From positions 1 to 19,114 of the forward strand of contig DAOWCY010000138.1 of assembly GCA_030639305.1 (NCBI GenBank): a stretch of 19,114 nt of DNA. Direction: 5' to 3'. Shown piece after piece: positions 1 to 6,967 of this stretch (its first letter is position 1; every line of letters begins with the position of its first letter). The notes below the pieces were generated by a model, which searched no databases, had not been told where the DNA came from, and saw only the letters and a program-made list of their open reading frames with translations. The translations under genes were made by a program, and so were the position numbers. Source of the DNA: JAGLQA01 sp023135565. Lineage in GTDB: Bacteria; Acidobacteriota; Aminicenantia; UBA2199.

Positions 1-63
1 AATTTCCACGCCGAGGGTATGGCAAATACGTTAGAAGATAGTAAAACGTATGCAGAACGTCCG

Positions 64-111
64 CAGGTGGGTCAATTTATATGAGCACAGGCGGGTCAAT
101 TTTAATGAGCG
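64..111. repeat. 24-bp imperfect tandem repeat, possible IS21-like end
   Basis: Two adjacent 24-bp units (64-87 and 88-111) share the core GGGTCAATTT followed by ATGAGC and differ at only a few positions. Upstream, bases 1-84 are open in frame 1 and end at TGA 82-84, so they may be the tail of a gene, possibly a transposase, that enters from the left. Multiple short terminal repeats next to a transposase tail are typical of IS21-type elements. I infer an IS end or remnant; the family assignment is weak. Confidence 0.4.
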
Positions 112-151
112 CTATAGTATGGGGGAGATGAAATCCTAAAAAAACGGACCG

Positions 152-1687
152 CTAACCGGGACACGGAATATCCTCGATCAGGTATTCGCCGATATTCCTT
201 TCCTCAAGATCGAAACCGACCCCGATAATTTTGATCGTTTTGGATAAAGATAAATATTTTTCGTAATATTTATTCTCTTTGATCTGCGCCAGCGCACCGG
301 CAGCCTTCCCCATTTTAAATTCCATCAGGTATACATGGCTTCCTGTCTCAAAGACAGCATCCATCCTGCCTAAATTTGTTTCTACTTCGGCGTCGATATT
401 GATCCCCATCAACTTAAGTATTAAGTAGATCACGGTATGATAGTACGCTTCCCTTTCTTCTATAAATATATCATATGGCACCGCGGCGAAAATAGATTTG
501 AAAACCTGGAAAAATTGGTCGATATCACCCCGGTTAATACCCTGCTGGAGTTCATAGATTAGATAACCCAATTCATCGGGATACTTGCCGGTGAAATCGG
601 CGGCGATGTATTCCAACAGCGATTCTTTGACTTCTTCATTGGGATACGATAACCGGTAAATACTCTGGGTGGGTGACACCTCTTTTATCTCTTTTATCGT
701 TAAATACCCCGTCTGGAACAACAAAGAAAACACATTGATCCGGTCTATATCAAAAGAATCGAAAATAAATTTATTGGTTTCATAATTCTCGATACGCTTC
801 ACGTCAATTTTATGATCTTTAATCAATTTTATCAAAAACGTGGGCGTCCCGGTGGAAAACCAATAATTACCGAATTTTCCTTTATCAAAAAAAAGCAGTA
901 CAGACAGCGGATTATATACAAAGTGCCTCCCGTCCCAGGAATATCCGTTGTACCATTTCTTTATATCTTCGATGCATTTCCCTTTCAGCCTGTCTTCGAA
1001 ATAAGACAAGATTTCTTCGTGGGTATAACCTAACATGGTTGAATATTGCTCATCGATCGTAATATCGTTAAGATTGTTTAAACCGGAAAAAATCGACACC
1101 TTTGAAAATTTCGATACCCCGGTGATAAATACGAACTCCAGGTATTCATCAGCCGCTTTCAGGACTTCATAAAAAGCTTTCAATATATCGCGGTTCGCCA
1201 TTGCCGTATCTTTTTTATCCACATACTCGATGATCGGCTTATCGTATTCATCTACCAGGACGACAACTCTTCCTTTGGCGGATAGTTTTTTTATCAGTTC
1301 CAGGAAACTTTCTTTATAGTTTTTCTCTTTGTTAAGAGTAAAGCCCCAACTCTTTGCCAAATCCCGGAGAAATCTTTTTAGGGAGGATTCCAACTGCTGT
1401 GGGGTTTCATAGCTTATCATGGTAAAGTCGATGCTGATTACCGGGTATTTTTTCCAGTCGATCTTATCGTAAATCCACAGTCCCTTAAACAATTCTTTAT
1501 TACCGGAGAACAACTCTTTTAAAGTTGAAACCAGCAGGGATTTACCGAAACGCCGCGGCCTGGAGATAAAATAATATTGACCACCCTGGGTAATAAGGTT
1601 GTAAATATCTTTTGTTTTATCCACATAGAGGTAGTTTTCGCTGACGAGCCTACCGAACGTTTGCATCCCGATGGGTAATTTTTTCAT
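152..1687 (-). CDS. AAA-ATPase-like protein with C-terminal PD-(D/E)XK nuclease-like domain (DUF1703 type)
   Basis: 511 residues. The N-terminus (GMQTFGRLVSENYLYVDKT) and the Walker A-like SRPRRFGKS at residues 42-50 are hallmarks of the AAA-ATPase_like family (PF09820). The Walker B is VVVLVDEYDKP with D146 and E147. The C-terminal domain carries GRMD (D443) and EFK (E456, K458), the PD-(D/E)XK core seen in the associated PF08011 domain. The length is normal for the family and both motif sets are intact, so the protein is probably functional. These proteins are common in large paralogous sets in Bacteroidetes, spirochaetes and candidate phyla. Their role is not established; nucleic-acid transactions linked to mobile DNA or defence are usually suggested. 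The gene reads away from the TldD pair. It has no Shine-Dalgarno, and a consensus -10 lies 6 bp before the ATG, so it may be translated from a leaderless mRNA. Confidence 0.9.
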   Translation of the reverse strand: MKKLPIGMQTFGRLVSENYLYVDKTKDIYNLITQGGQYYFISRPRRFGKSLLVSTLKELFSGNKELFKGLWIYDKIDWKKYPVISIDFTMISYETPQQLESSLKRFLRDLAKSWGFTLNKEKNYKESFLELIKKLSAKGRVVVLVDEYDKPIIEYVDKKDTAMANRDILKAFYEVLKAADEYLEFVFITGVSKFSKVSIFSGLNNLNDITIDEQYSTMLGYTHEEILSYFEDRLKGKCIEDIKKWYNGYSWDGRHFVYNPLSVLLFFDKGKFGNYWFSTGTPTFLIKLIKDHKIDVKRIENYETNKFIFDSFDIDRINVFSLLFQTGYLTIKEIKEVSPTQSIYRLSYPNEEVKESLLEYIAADFTGKYPDELGYLIYELQQGINRGDIDQFFQVFKSIFAAVPYDIFIEEREAYYHTVIYLILKLMGINIDAEVETNLGRMDAVFETGSHVYLMEFKMGKAAGALAQIKENKYYEKYLSLSKTIKIIGVGFDLEERNIGEYLIEDIPCPG

Positions 1688-1693
1688 GTTCTA

Positions 1694-1722
1694 ATTATAA
1701 TACCAAACGTAAACTTTAGCAA
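1694..1722 (-). promoter_or_regulatory. Promoter of the AAA-ATPase gene, probably leaderless
   Basis: On the minus strand TTGCTA (1717-1722) is separated by 17 bp from a perfect TATAAT (1694-1699). The ATG follows after only 6 bp, which puts the expected transcription start on or next to the start codon. Confidence 0.6.
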
Positions 1723-1808
1723 ATCAGGGGTTATTTTTTTCGGCATGCAAAAAAAGGGGCCGGGCAATCATGATGCAAGCCTCGCCCAGACGCCCCGAGA
1801 CAATGAAA

Positions 1809-1944
1809 TTAACAAAAGTTTTGTTCAAATTTTTTTGAAGGTGCGGTGTGCCGCGGCCCCCAACTTCAATTTAATGGGGGCGTCCCCCGGCAGGGCCGCC
1901 GGAGGCTAAGAGGGTGGGTGCGCCGCACCCCGCCGGAGGCAAAG
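1809..1944 (-). repeat. Dispersed palindromic repeat copy A1 (long form)
   Basis: Read on the minus strand it contains CCTCCGGCGGGG, a GCGGCGCA stretch, a second GCCTCCGGCGGCCCTGCC box, a GC hairpin (GCCCCCATT paired with the TTGGGGGC side) and an AAAACTTTTGTT end box. The closest relatives in the window are 18776-18873 (same outer boxes) and 13201-13300 (same GC hairpin module). It sits between the divergent ATPase and TldD promoters. The rest of 1688-2037 is AT-rich and holds only those promoters and a short GC inverted repeat near 1757-1797. Confidence 0.8.
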
Positions 1945-1978
1945 TGATTTCATGGCAAGCGTAATTTTTTTTAAAAAC

Positions 1979-2007
1979 TTGAAAAAAATTTTTTTTTATT
2001 GTATTAT
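1979..2007 (+). promoter_or_regulatory. Promoter of the TldD-like operon
   Basis: TTGAAA (1979-1984), a 17-bp spacer and TATTAT (2002-2007) precede a strong Shine-Dalgarno AAGGAGGG (2023-2030) and the ATG at 2038. TATAAA starting at 2005 is an alternative -10. Confidence 0.5.
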
Positions 2008-2037
2008 AAATTTTACATCCTGAAGGAGGGTTGAAAA

Positions 2038-3744
2038 ATGGTATTAAAAACAATGCTAAAAATTTTAATTTTGGTAATAATCGTGCTGTTTGTCTTTTCC
2101 AGCGTGAACTATGCCGAAACACAGGAAAAGTCCAACATTGTCCTCAAAGCAATGCAGGAAGAGTTGGCCCGCAGCATGCAGGTACTGGGAAAAAAAGGAT
2201 CGCAGGCCCCTTATTTTATCGGTTACCGGATAACCGACACGTATAGGGCAAACATAAGTTCAGCTTATGGGGCGCTGTCCAACTGCACCGAGAAACGCTC
2301 GCGTATATTGGACCTGGATGTGCGCGTGGGCAGCCACAAATTAGACAACACACATACTATCCGCGGCAGGTATGATTACGAGTATACCATGCCCGTTAAA
2401 GTCAGCGTGGAAGATGATCCCGCTGCCATCAAAAGCGCCCTGTGGTTGGCAACGGACAAAAGATATAAAGCCGCCGTTAAAAAACTGATCCAGGTTAAAG
2501 CCAATAAAGGAGTCAGCGTTAAAGAAGAAGATCAATCGGACGATTTCTCTAAAGAAAAAGCGCAGGTTTACAGCGGGGAGTTTAAAACCGCCGCCCCGGA
2601 AATTGCCGCCTGGAAAAAACGGGTCAAAGAATATTCCGCGATTTTTAACGATTATCCCAAAATCTACAACGCCTGGGTGTCGCTGCGAAGCGCAGCAGAG
2701 AACAAATATTTTGTCAACAGCGAAGGCACCTCCCTGCAGCATGGTTATACCCGCTGGCGCCTGGGGATCATGGCCAGGACAAAAGCGGAAGACGGCATGG
2801 AACTTTATAAAACAAAATCCTTCGATGCCCGCGACTTAGAAAATTTACCGGATCATGAAACCCTAAAAAAAGCGGTTTTGAAGATCGCAAAAGACTTATT
2901 GGCCCTGCGGGAAGCGCCTTTGATGGAACCCTTTGCCGGGCCAGCCATCTTGTCGGGCGAAGCCACCGGGGTTTTTTTCCACGAGATTTTCGGCCACCGT
3001 ATCGAAGGTCACCGTCAGAAAGATGAATGAACCGGGCATACTTTTACCAAAAAAATAAACGAACAAGTCTTACCCACTTTTATCTCTGTATATGACGACC
3101 CTACGCTGAAACAGTTCAAAAAAGTAGACTTAAACGGCCACTATCTTTATGATGATGAAGGGGTCAAAGCAGAACGGGTAGATGTAGTACAGGACGGCAT
3201 TTTGAAAAACTTCCTCATGTCCCGGTCGCCTATCGAAGGGTTCTCCCGCTCAAACGGCCACGGCCGCGCCCAGGCTGGACGTCACCCGGTCAGCCGCCAG
3301 GGGAACCTGGTGATAGAGCCTTCTAAAACCGTCAGCCGGGAGAAACTGCGCCGCATGCTCACTGCCGAATGCAAAGCCCAGGGTAAACCCTATGGTTTGT
3401 ATTTCGACGATGTAGTCGGCGGGTTTACATTCACCGGCAGGTTTTTACCGCAGTCTTTTAATGTCACCCCGGTTACGGTTTACCGGGTTTATGTAGACGG
3501 CAGGCCCGACGAATTGGTCCGGGGCGTGGACTTGATCGGCACTCCCCTAACCTCTTTCAGCAAGATAATCGCCTGTGGAGAGGATTTTGGAGTTTTCAAC
3601 GGTCAATGTGGGGCGGAATCGGGCAGTGTGCCTGTATCCGCCGTAGCCCCGCCTGTTTTGACAGGTCAAATCGAAGTACAGAAAAAGTACAAAGCCTCAG
3701 ATAAACCGCCGGTGCTGCCGCCGCCGCAAAGGAGGGAAAAATGA
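2038..3744 (+). pseudogene. Exported TldD/PmbA-family metalloprotease, interrupted by an in-frame TGA at 3028-3030
   Basis: The frame encodes a full-length TldD-type protein of about 568 codons with a TGA at codon 331. Residues 1-27 form a signal peptide (KILILVIIVLFVFSSVNYA), so the protein is exported, unlike cytoplasmic E. coli TldD. The metal motif HEIFGH (H315, E316, H320) lies 10 codons before the TGA. After the TGA the frame stays open for 237 codons and keeps family features: DDEG, SNGHGRA, and a C-terminal NGQCG whose Cys corresponds to the third zinc ligand of TldD. No other stop or frameshift is seen. TldD with TldE trims peptides, for example in microcin B17 maturation and CcdA turnover. 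The stop overlaps the next start (ATGA at 3741-3744), so the two are translationally coupled. The TGA may be a recent nonsense mutation, a sequencing error or recoding. Without readthrough the product is a 330-residue fragment; a TTG at 3202 could only restart translation of a C-terminal piece. Confidence 0.85.
3028..3030 (+). other. In-frame TGA inside the TldD-like gene
   Basis: The codon follows residues RQKDE and precedes TGHTF, in a loop just after the HExxxH helix. Sequence conservation resumes immediately on the other side. I see no convincing stem-loop in the next 45 bases of the kind bacterial SECIS elements need. Other genes here (ends at 5525, 6825 and 7951) use TGA as a real stop. 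Confidence 0.85.
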
Positions 3745-5525
3745 ACAAACGAAAAAAGATTTTTGCGAGTTTAGTTTTTATAATACTGCTGCCGCTGGTT
3801 TTTTCGCCGCTGCCGGCAGGGGAAAGGGAAACGGTTATTTTATCCGCTGTGGGCGATGAACTGGCCCGGTCGATGGGCCAGCTCGAAATCGAGAACATGA
3901 AAAAACCCTATTATTTAGAATACACCATATCGGACCGGCAAGTATTAAGAATCGACGCCACGTTCGGATCTCTCACCCGGTCGGAACAGGTTCATGATCG
4001 CGTGCTTTTCGTCGGGCTGCGGGTAGGCGGTTATGATTTTGACAACAGCGCCTTTTTGAACCGGGAGAGCCTGTATGCTTTTTACCGGGGTTCCCGGAAC
4101 ATATCCCTTGAAGATGATTATAATGCCATCAGGCATGATATCTGGTTGGCCACGGACAGCGCCTACAAAGAAGCATTAGAGCAGTTGGCTGCCAAAGAAG
4201 CTTTTATCAAGAACAATATCCAGGACGAAAAAATACCCGATTTTTCTAAAGAAAAGAGCATCCAGTCTATTTCCCCCGCAAAAACCGTCATAATAGACCG
4301 GGCAAAGTGGGAAAAAATCGTCAAAGAGTTATCGGCGATATTTCGCCTTTTTCCAGCCATCCACGATTCGGCAGTTGAAATGCGGGTAAAGATGACCCAC
4401 AAATATTATGTCAACAGTGAAGGAACGAGAGTCTGCCAACCCCAGCCTTTGGTCACCCTAACCGCCCATGCCGTCACCCGCACAGCCGACGGCATGCAAT
4501 TGCGACATTACGTTCCTTTTTATGCGCCCGGCACAGACCAACTGCCCGGCGAAAAGCAGTTAGCCGCCGGGGTGAAAAAAATGGCCGCGGAACTGAGCGC
4601 ATTGGCCGCGGCGCCCGTCCTGGAGGACTATATCGGCCCGGTGCTTTTTACCGGCCAGGCTTCCGCCGAGTTGTTCAAGCAGGTATTGGTGCCCCAATTA
4701 TCCGGCGAGCGTCCGCCTCTCACGGAACCTTCCCTGGCAGAGTTGGCGGTTTCCAGTAAATTAGTGCGGCGCATGAACCGCCGGATACTGCCCCGGGAAA
4801 TCTCCATCAGCGCCGACCCCACCCGTGCTGTTTTTGGCAAAGAGGCTCTTATCGGCGCATATGAAGTAGATGACCAGGGTGTACCGGCCCGGCCCGTGCA
4901 GTTGATCGAATCGGGATTGCTGCGGACGCTGTTGATGTCCCGGCGGCCCCGCAAAGAGATCGTCCGGTCGAACGGACATGCCAGGATGGGAGGCGGCGGT
5001 AAAACCGGCGTACAAATCGGGAATCTTTTTATCACAGCCCAGAAAGGCAAAACCTATAAAAAGTTAAAAAAAAATCTGCTGCAAATGTGCAAGGATCAGA
5101 AACTGCCTTTCGGTTTGATCATTGCCACAGTAGATGATCCTGCCATAACCGGGGCCGGAAGTTCCGGTTATTATATGATGCGGCGGGGCCAAGGCGACCG
5201 GCAAATGACGGCCCCGGCGGTAATGTACAGGGTTTATGCCGCCGATGGCCGGGAGGAATTGGTCAGGGGCATCACCATCAGTGAAATCGACTTAAGGAGT
5301 TTAAAAGACATCATCGCAGTAGGCAAAGATTATTATGTGCATCATTGTTTACTGAACCCGGGAGGCGGATTAGGCCGTTTTTCTTTTGCCGGCAGCGGTG
5401 GAGGTTTGCCGGTATCTATCACGGCCCCCTCGGTATTGATCGAAGAGATCGAGTTTAAGAAGATCGAAGCGCAGCGTAAGAATCCGCCTTTGCTCAAGCA
5501 TCCTTATTTCCCTGATAACCGTTGA
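3741..5525 (+). CDS. Exported TldD/PmbA-family protein lacking the metal site (TldE-like partner)
   Basis: 594 residues. The signal peptide is residues 1-26 (KKIFASLVFIILLPLVFSPLPAG). The mature N-terminus (VGDELARSMGQLEIENMKKPYYLEY) closely parallels the upstream protein, as do later blocks such as KYYVNSEGT and RSNGHARM. Where the upstream copy has HEIFGH this one reads AELFKQVL, and the C-terminal NGQCG is replaced by a glycine-rich segment, so all three zinc ligands are gone. E. coli TldE likewise lacks the metal site and forms the heterodimer with TldD; I infer an exported TldD/TldE-like pair that arose by duplication. The start is set by the Shine-Dalgarno AAAGGAGGG (3728-3736) and the 4-bp ATGA overlap with the upstream stop. 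If the upstream gene is dead, this protein has lost its likely catalytic partner. Confidence 0.85.
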   Translation: MNKRKKIFASLVFIILLPLVFSPLPAGERETVILSAVGDELARSMGQLEIENMKKPYYLEYTISDRQVLRIDATFGSLTRSEQVHDRVLFVGLRVGGYDFDNSAFLNRESLYAFYRGSRNISLEDDYNAIRHDIWLATDSAYKEALEQLAAKEAFIKNNIQDEKIPDFSKEKSIQSISPAKTVIIDRAKWEKIVKELSAIFRLFPAIHDSAVEMRVKMTHKYYVNSEGTRVCQPQPLVTLTAHAVTRTADGMQLRHYVPFYAPGTDQLPGEKQLAAGVKKMAAELSALAAAPVLEDYIGPVLFTGQASAELFKQVLVPQLSGERPPLTEPSLAELAVSSKLVRRMNRRILPREISISADPTRAVFGKEALIGAYEVDDQGVPARPVQLIESGLLRTLLMSRRPRKEIVRSNGHARMGGGGKTGVQIGNLFITAQKGKTYKKLKKNLLQMCKDQKLPFGLIIATVDDPAITGAGSSGYYMMRRGQGDRQMTAPAVMYRVYAADGREELVRGITISEIDLRSLKDIIAVGKDYYVHHCLLNPGGGLGRFSFAGSGGGLPVSITAPSVLIEEIEFKKIEAQRKNPPLLKHPYFPDNR

Positions 5526-5569
5526 TTTTAATCGTATAGACACCGGTGAAAGATAACCGTGCCGAAACG

Positions 5570-5598
5570 TTGACAAAAAAAAGATTCTATACTATATT
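5570..5598 (+). promoter_or_regulatory. Candidate sigma-70 promoter P1 with downstream inverted repeat
   Basis: TTGACA (5570-5575), a 17-bp spacer and TATATT (5593-5598) point toward the nucleotidyltransferase module, but start about 180 bp before its first ATG. An inverted repeat AAACAAT/ATTGTTT (5623-5629 and 5639-5645) lies in the presumed leader. The leader 5600-5730 has no convincing gene; only a 14-codon ORF (5631-5675) is present. Confidence 0.45.
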
Positions 5599-5729
5599 TG
5601 TAGTAGTTCTCATATAAGCGCAAAACAATTATGAACCGATTGTTTGTAGTTGACGCAGGAGTGTCTAAGCTGTGAGTGGCTGTACTGATTTCGGGTAAGA
5701 CCTGGAAAACATTTTTTATCGACAAGAGG

Positions 5730-5781
5730 TTGACAAAAGTTACACCACGCATTATTATATTAGCGTAAGTTTGTGGTGTAA
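5730..5781 (+). promoter_or_regulatory. Promoter P2 embedded in a 9-bp inverted repeat (candidate operator)
   Basis: TTGACA (5730-5735), a 17-bp spacer and TATTAT (5753-5758) give a start near 5765. The perfect arms TTACACCAC (5740-5748) and GTGGTGTAA (5773-5781) flank the -10; the first lies in the promoter spacer and the second ends 2 bp before the ATG at 5784. Arm centres are 33 bp apart, about three helical turns. This layout suits repression by a dimer or tetramer encoded in the operon, as in toxin-antitoxin autoregulation. The 258-bp gap 5526-5783 is otherwise AT-rich with no gene. Confidence 0.6.
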
Positions 5782-5783
5782 AA

Positions 5784-6128
5784 ATGAGCATTGAATCAAA
5801 CATCAATTATTTGGATTATGAGATAAAAAGCAACAGGCAGAGAATTAAATTAATGGAAAATTACCTGGAAGAAAATCCATCTGAGTCGATATATAAAAGG
5901 AAAGTCAAGCAAAGAATCTATTATTATAAAAAATATAGGAAACATGGGAAGTCGGTTTCGGAATACTTAGGCCCGGGAAAAAGTGATATAGACAAATTGC
6001 TAAAAGAATTAAAAGCTAAAAATTTAAAGCGCTTTAAAATCAAAGAAAATTGCCAAAAACTTAAGAAGATTAATACCGCCCTGGAAAAACAATTAGAGAT
6101 TGCACGAAAAGCATATGCAAATGACTGA
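5784..6128 (+). CDS. Small basic coiled-coil protein, first gene of a toxin-antitoxin-like pair
   Basis: 114 residues, very rich in Lys and Arg. Residues 1-30 are helical, residues 36-63 contain IYKRK, YYYKKYRKHGK and EYLG, and residues 66-112 form a long lysine-rich, probably coiled-coil helix. The pattern of a short basic beta segment (YYY..YR..GK....YLG) followed by a helix recalls small proteins (DUF6788-like) often found beside nucleotidyltransferase genes or mobile DNA. I do not recognise it firmly. It overlaps the next gene and shares its promoter, so it is a candidate antitoxin and DNA-binding autorepressor of the inverted repeat just upstream. There is no good Shine-Dalgarno; the leader from P2 would be about 18 nt. 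AT-richness unlike the TldD genes suggests acquisition. Confidence 0.7.
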   Translation: MSIESNINYLDYEIKSNRQRIKLMENYLEENPSESIYKRKVKQRIYYYKKYRKHGKSVSEYLGPGKSDIDKLLKELKAKNLKRFKIKENCQKLKKINTALEKQLEIARKAYAND

Positions 6129-6825
6129 TATAGAAAAAGAATTCTGTTTACTACTATCTGCTTTCAGTAAGCACAATGTGCTCCAACACCTCGTATTGAT
6201 CGGCAGTTGGGCCCTAAAGGTTTATAGTGAGAATTATCCGGTAAAACATTTTCCTTTTAAAACAAGCGATGTGGATTTTTCAATAAAAGACCCGCGAAGT
6301 AAAACGAAGAAAACATCGCCATCTATTCATGAAATACTTACAGCAAGAGGTTATACACCTGAATTCGGGTTAATATCGAAAGCAGAAAAATATATCCCCA
6401 GTCCCGAATTTTTTGAAAATCAATTGGACGTTGACTTTTTATGTGAGTATGGCCGTCATATTAAGGAACCATACTCCATTAATGGATTGGGGGTAAAGGT
6501 GACGCCTGTATCTTACCAACATATATTGCTGGATAATACAGTGAGTCTTCAGTATAAAGATGTTTTTGTTATCGTACCCAGGCCGGAATATTGGGCGGTG
6601 CACAAAATTGCTATATCTCAAAAAAGAATTGGCAAAAATGCGAAAATCAAAATGATAAAGGATTTAGAGGGTGCGGGTATAATAGTAGACTTTTTAGGTG
6701 AAACTCACATAATTAAAACAGCAAACCTGTATGCCGGAAAATTTAATAAATTATTTGAGAAAGGTTGGAAGATTTACAAAGAAAAGTTTGGAAATTTATT
6801 AATAGACACAGACAAAGATGTTTGA
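6121..6825 (+). CDS. GSU2403-like nucleotidyltransferase-fold protein, second gene of the pair
   Basis: About 234 residues from ATG 6121. Upstream in-frame starts at 6115 (ATG) and 6100 (TTG) exist, but 6121 gives the typical family start (MTDIEKEFCLLL) and an 8-bp overlap with the preceding stop. The nucleotidyltransferase core is visible: GSW (residues 28-30), DVD (D50, D52) and a third acidic strand QLDVDF (D103 or D105). The later VIVPRPEYWAVHKIAIS and KMIKDLEGA blocks match the GSU2403 family, in which a carboxy-terminal helical part follows the polymerase-beta-like fold. Related nucleotidyltransferases (MNT, AbiEii, MenA) act as toxins or modify tRNA or antitoxin partners; this role is inferred from fold and operon. 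The acidic triad appears complete, so activity is plausible. No terminator hairpin is seen after it. Confidence 0.75.
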   Translation: MTDIEKEFCLLLSAFSKHNVLQHLVLIGSWALKVYSENYPVKHFPFKTSDVDFSIKDPRSKTKKTSPSIHEILTARGYTPEFGLISKAEKYIPSPEFFENQLDVDFLCEYGRHIKEPYSINGLGVKVTPVSYQHILLDNTVSLQYKDVFVIVPRPEYWAVHKIAISQKRIGKNAKIKMIKDLEGAGIIVDFLGETHIIKTANLYAGKFNKLFEKGWKIYKEKFGNLLIDTDKDV

Positions 6826-6953
6826 AGGGATTTTTTATAATACTTCTTTTTAGCGGTACTCCCTGGGCGGGGCTGTGTGTGTGTTTGCATCCAAAGGCTG
6901 TACCTGGGATAGCGAAATCATGGGCTAAGATAGTAAAAAAATGATTTGTGATG

Positions 6954-6959
6954 TATAAT
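6954..6959 (+). promoter_or_regulatory. Consensus -10 hexamer 8 bp before an ATG (leaderless candidate)
   Basis: A perfect TATAAT precedes the ATG at 6968 by 8 bp and there is no Shine-Dalgarno. The -35 at 17 bp (TAGTAA, 6931-6936) is poor. Transcription would begin about 0-2 bases before the start codon. Confidence 0.5.
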
Positions 6960-6967
6960 AAACCATC

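Noticed and set aside
2031..2246. 71-residue plus-strand ORF at the TldD start
   Set aside because: It is an out-of-frame shadow of the signal peptide region and has no independent evidence.
3028..3075. Selenocysteine insertion at the TldD TGA
   Set aside because: No stable stem with an exposed G in the loop is visible 15-45 bases downstream; the sequence there is A/C-rich. The codon is not at a known Cys ligand position; the zinc Cys is near the C-terminus.
3202..3744. Separate 180-residue gene starting at TTG 3202
   Set aside because: It is the C-terminal third of the TldD-like protein in the same frame; conservation begins before 3202, and there is no Shine-Dalgarno there.
5528..5806. 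92-residue minus-strand ORF across the nucleotidyltransferase module promoter
   Set aside because: It covers the promoter and inverted repeat, has no recognisable domain and no ribosome site, and its composition is that of non-coding AT-rich DNA.
6868..6882. GT-rich microsatellite as a phase-variation tract
   Set aside because: It has only about five GT units, lies about 90 bp before the MBL ATG and does not sit in a promoter spacer.
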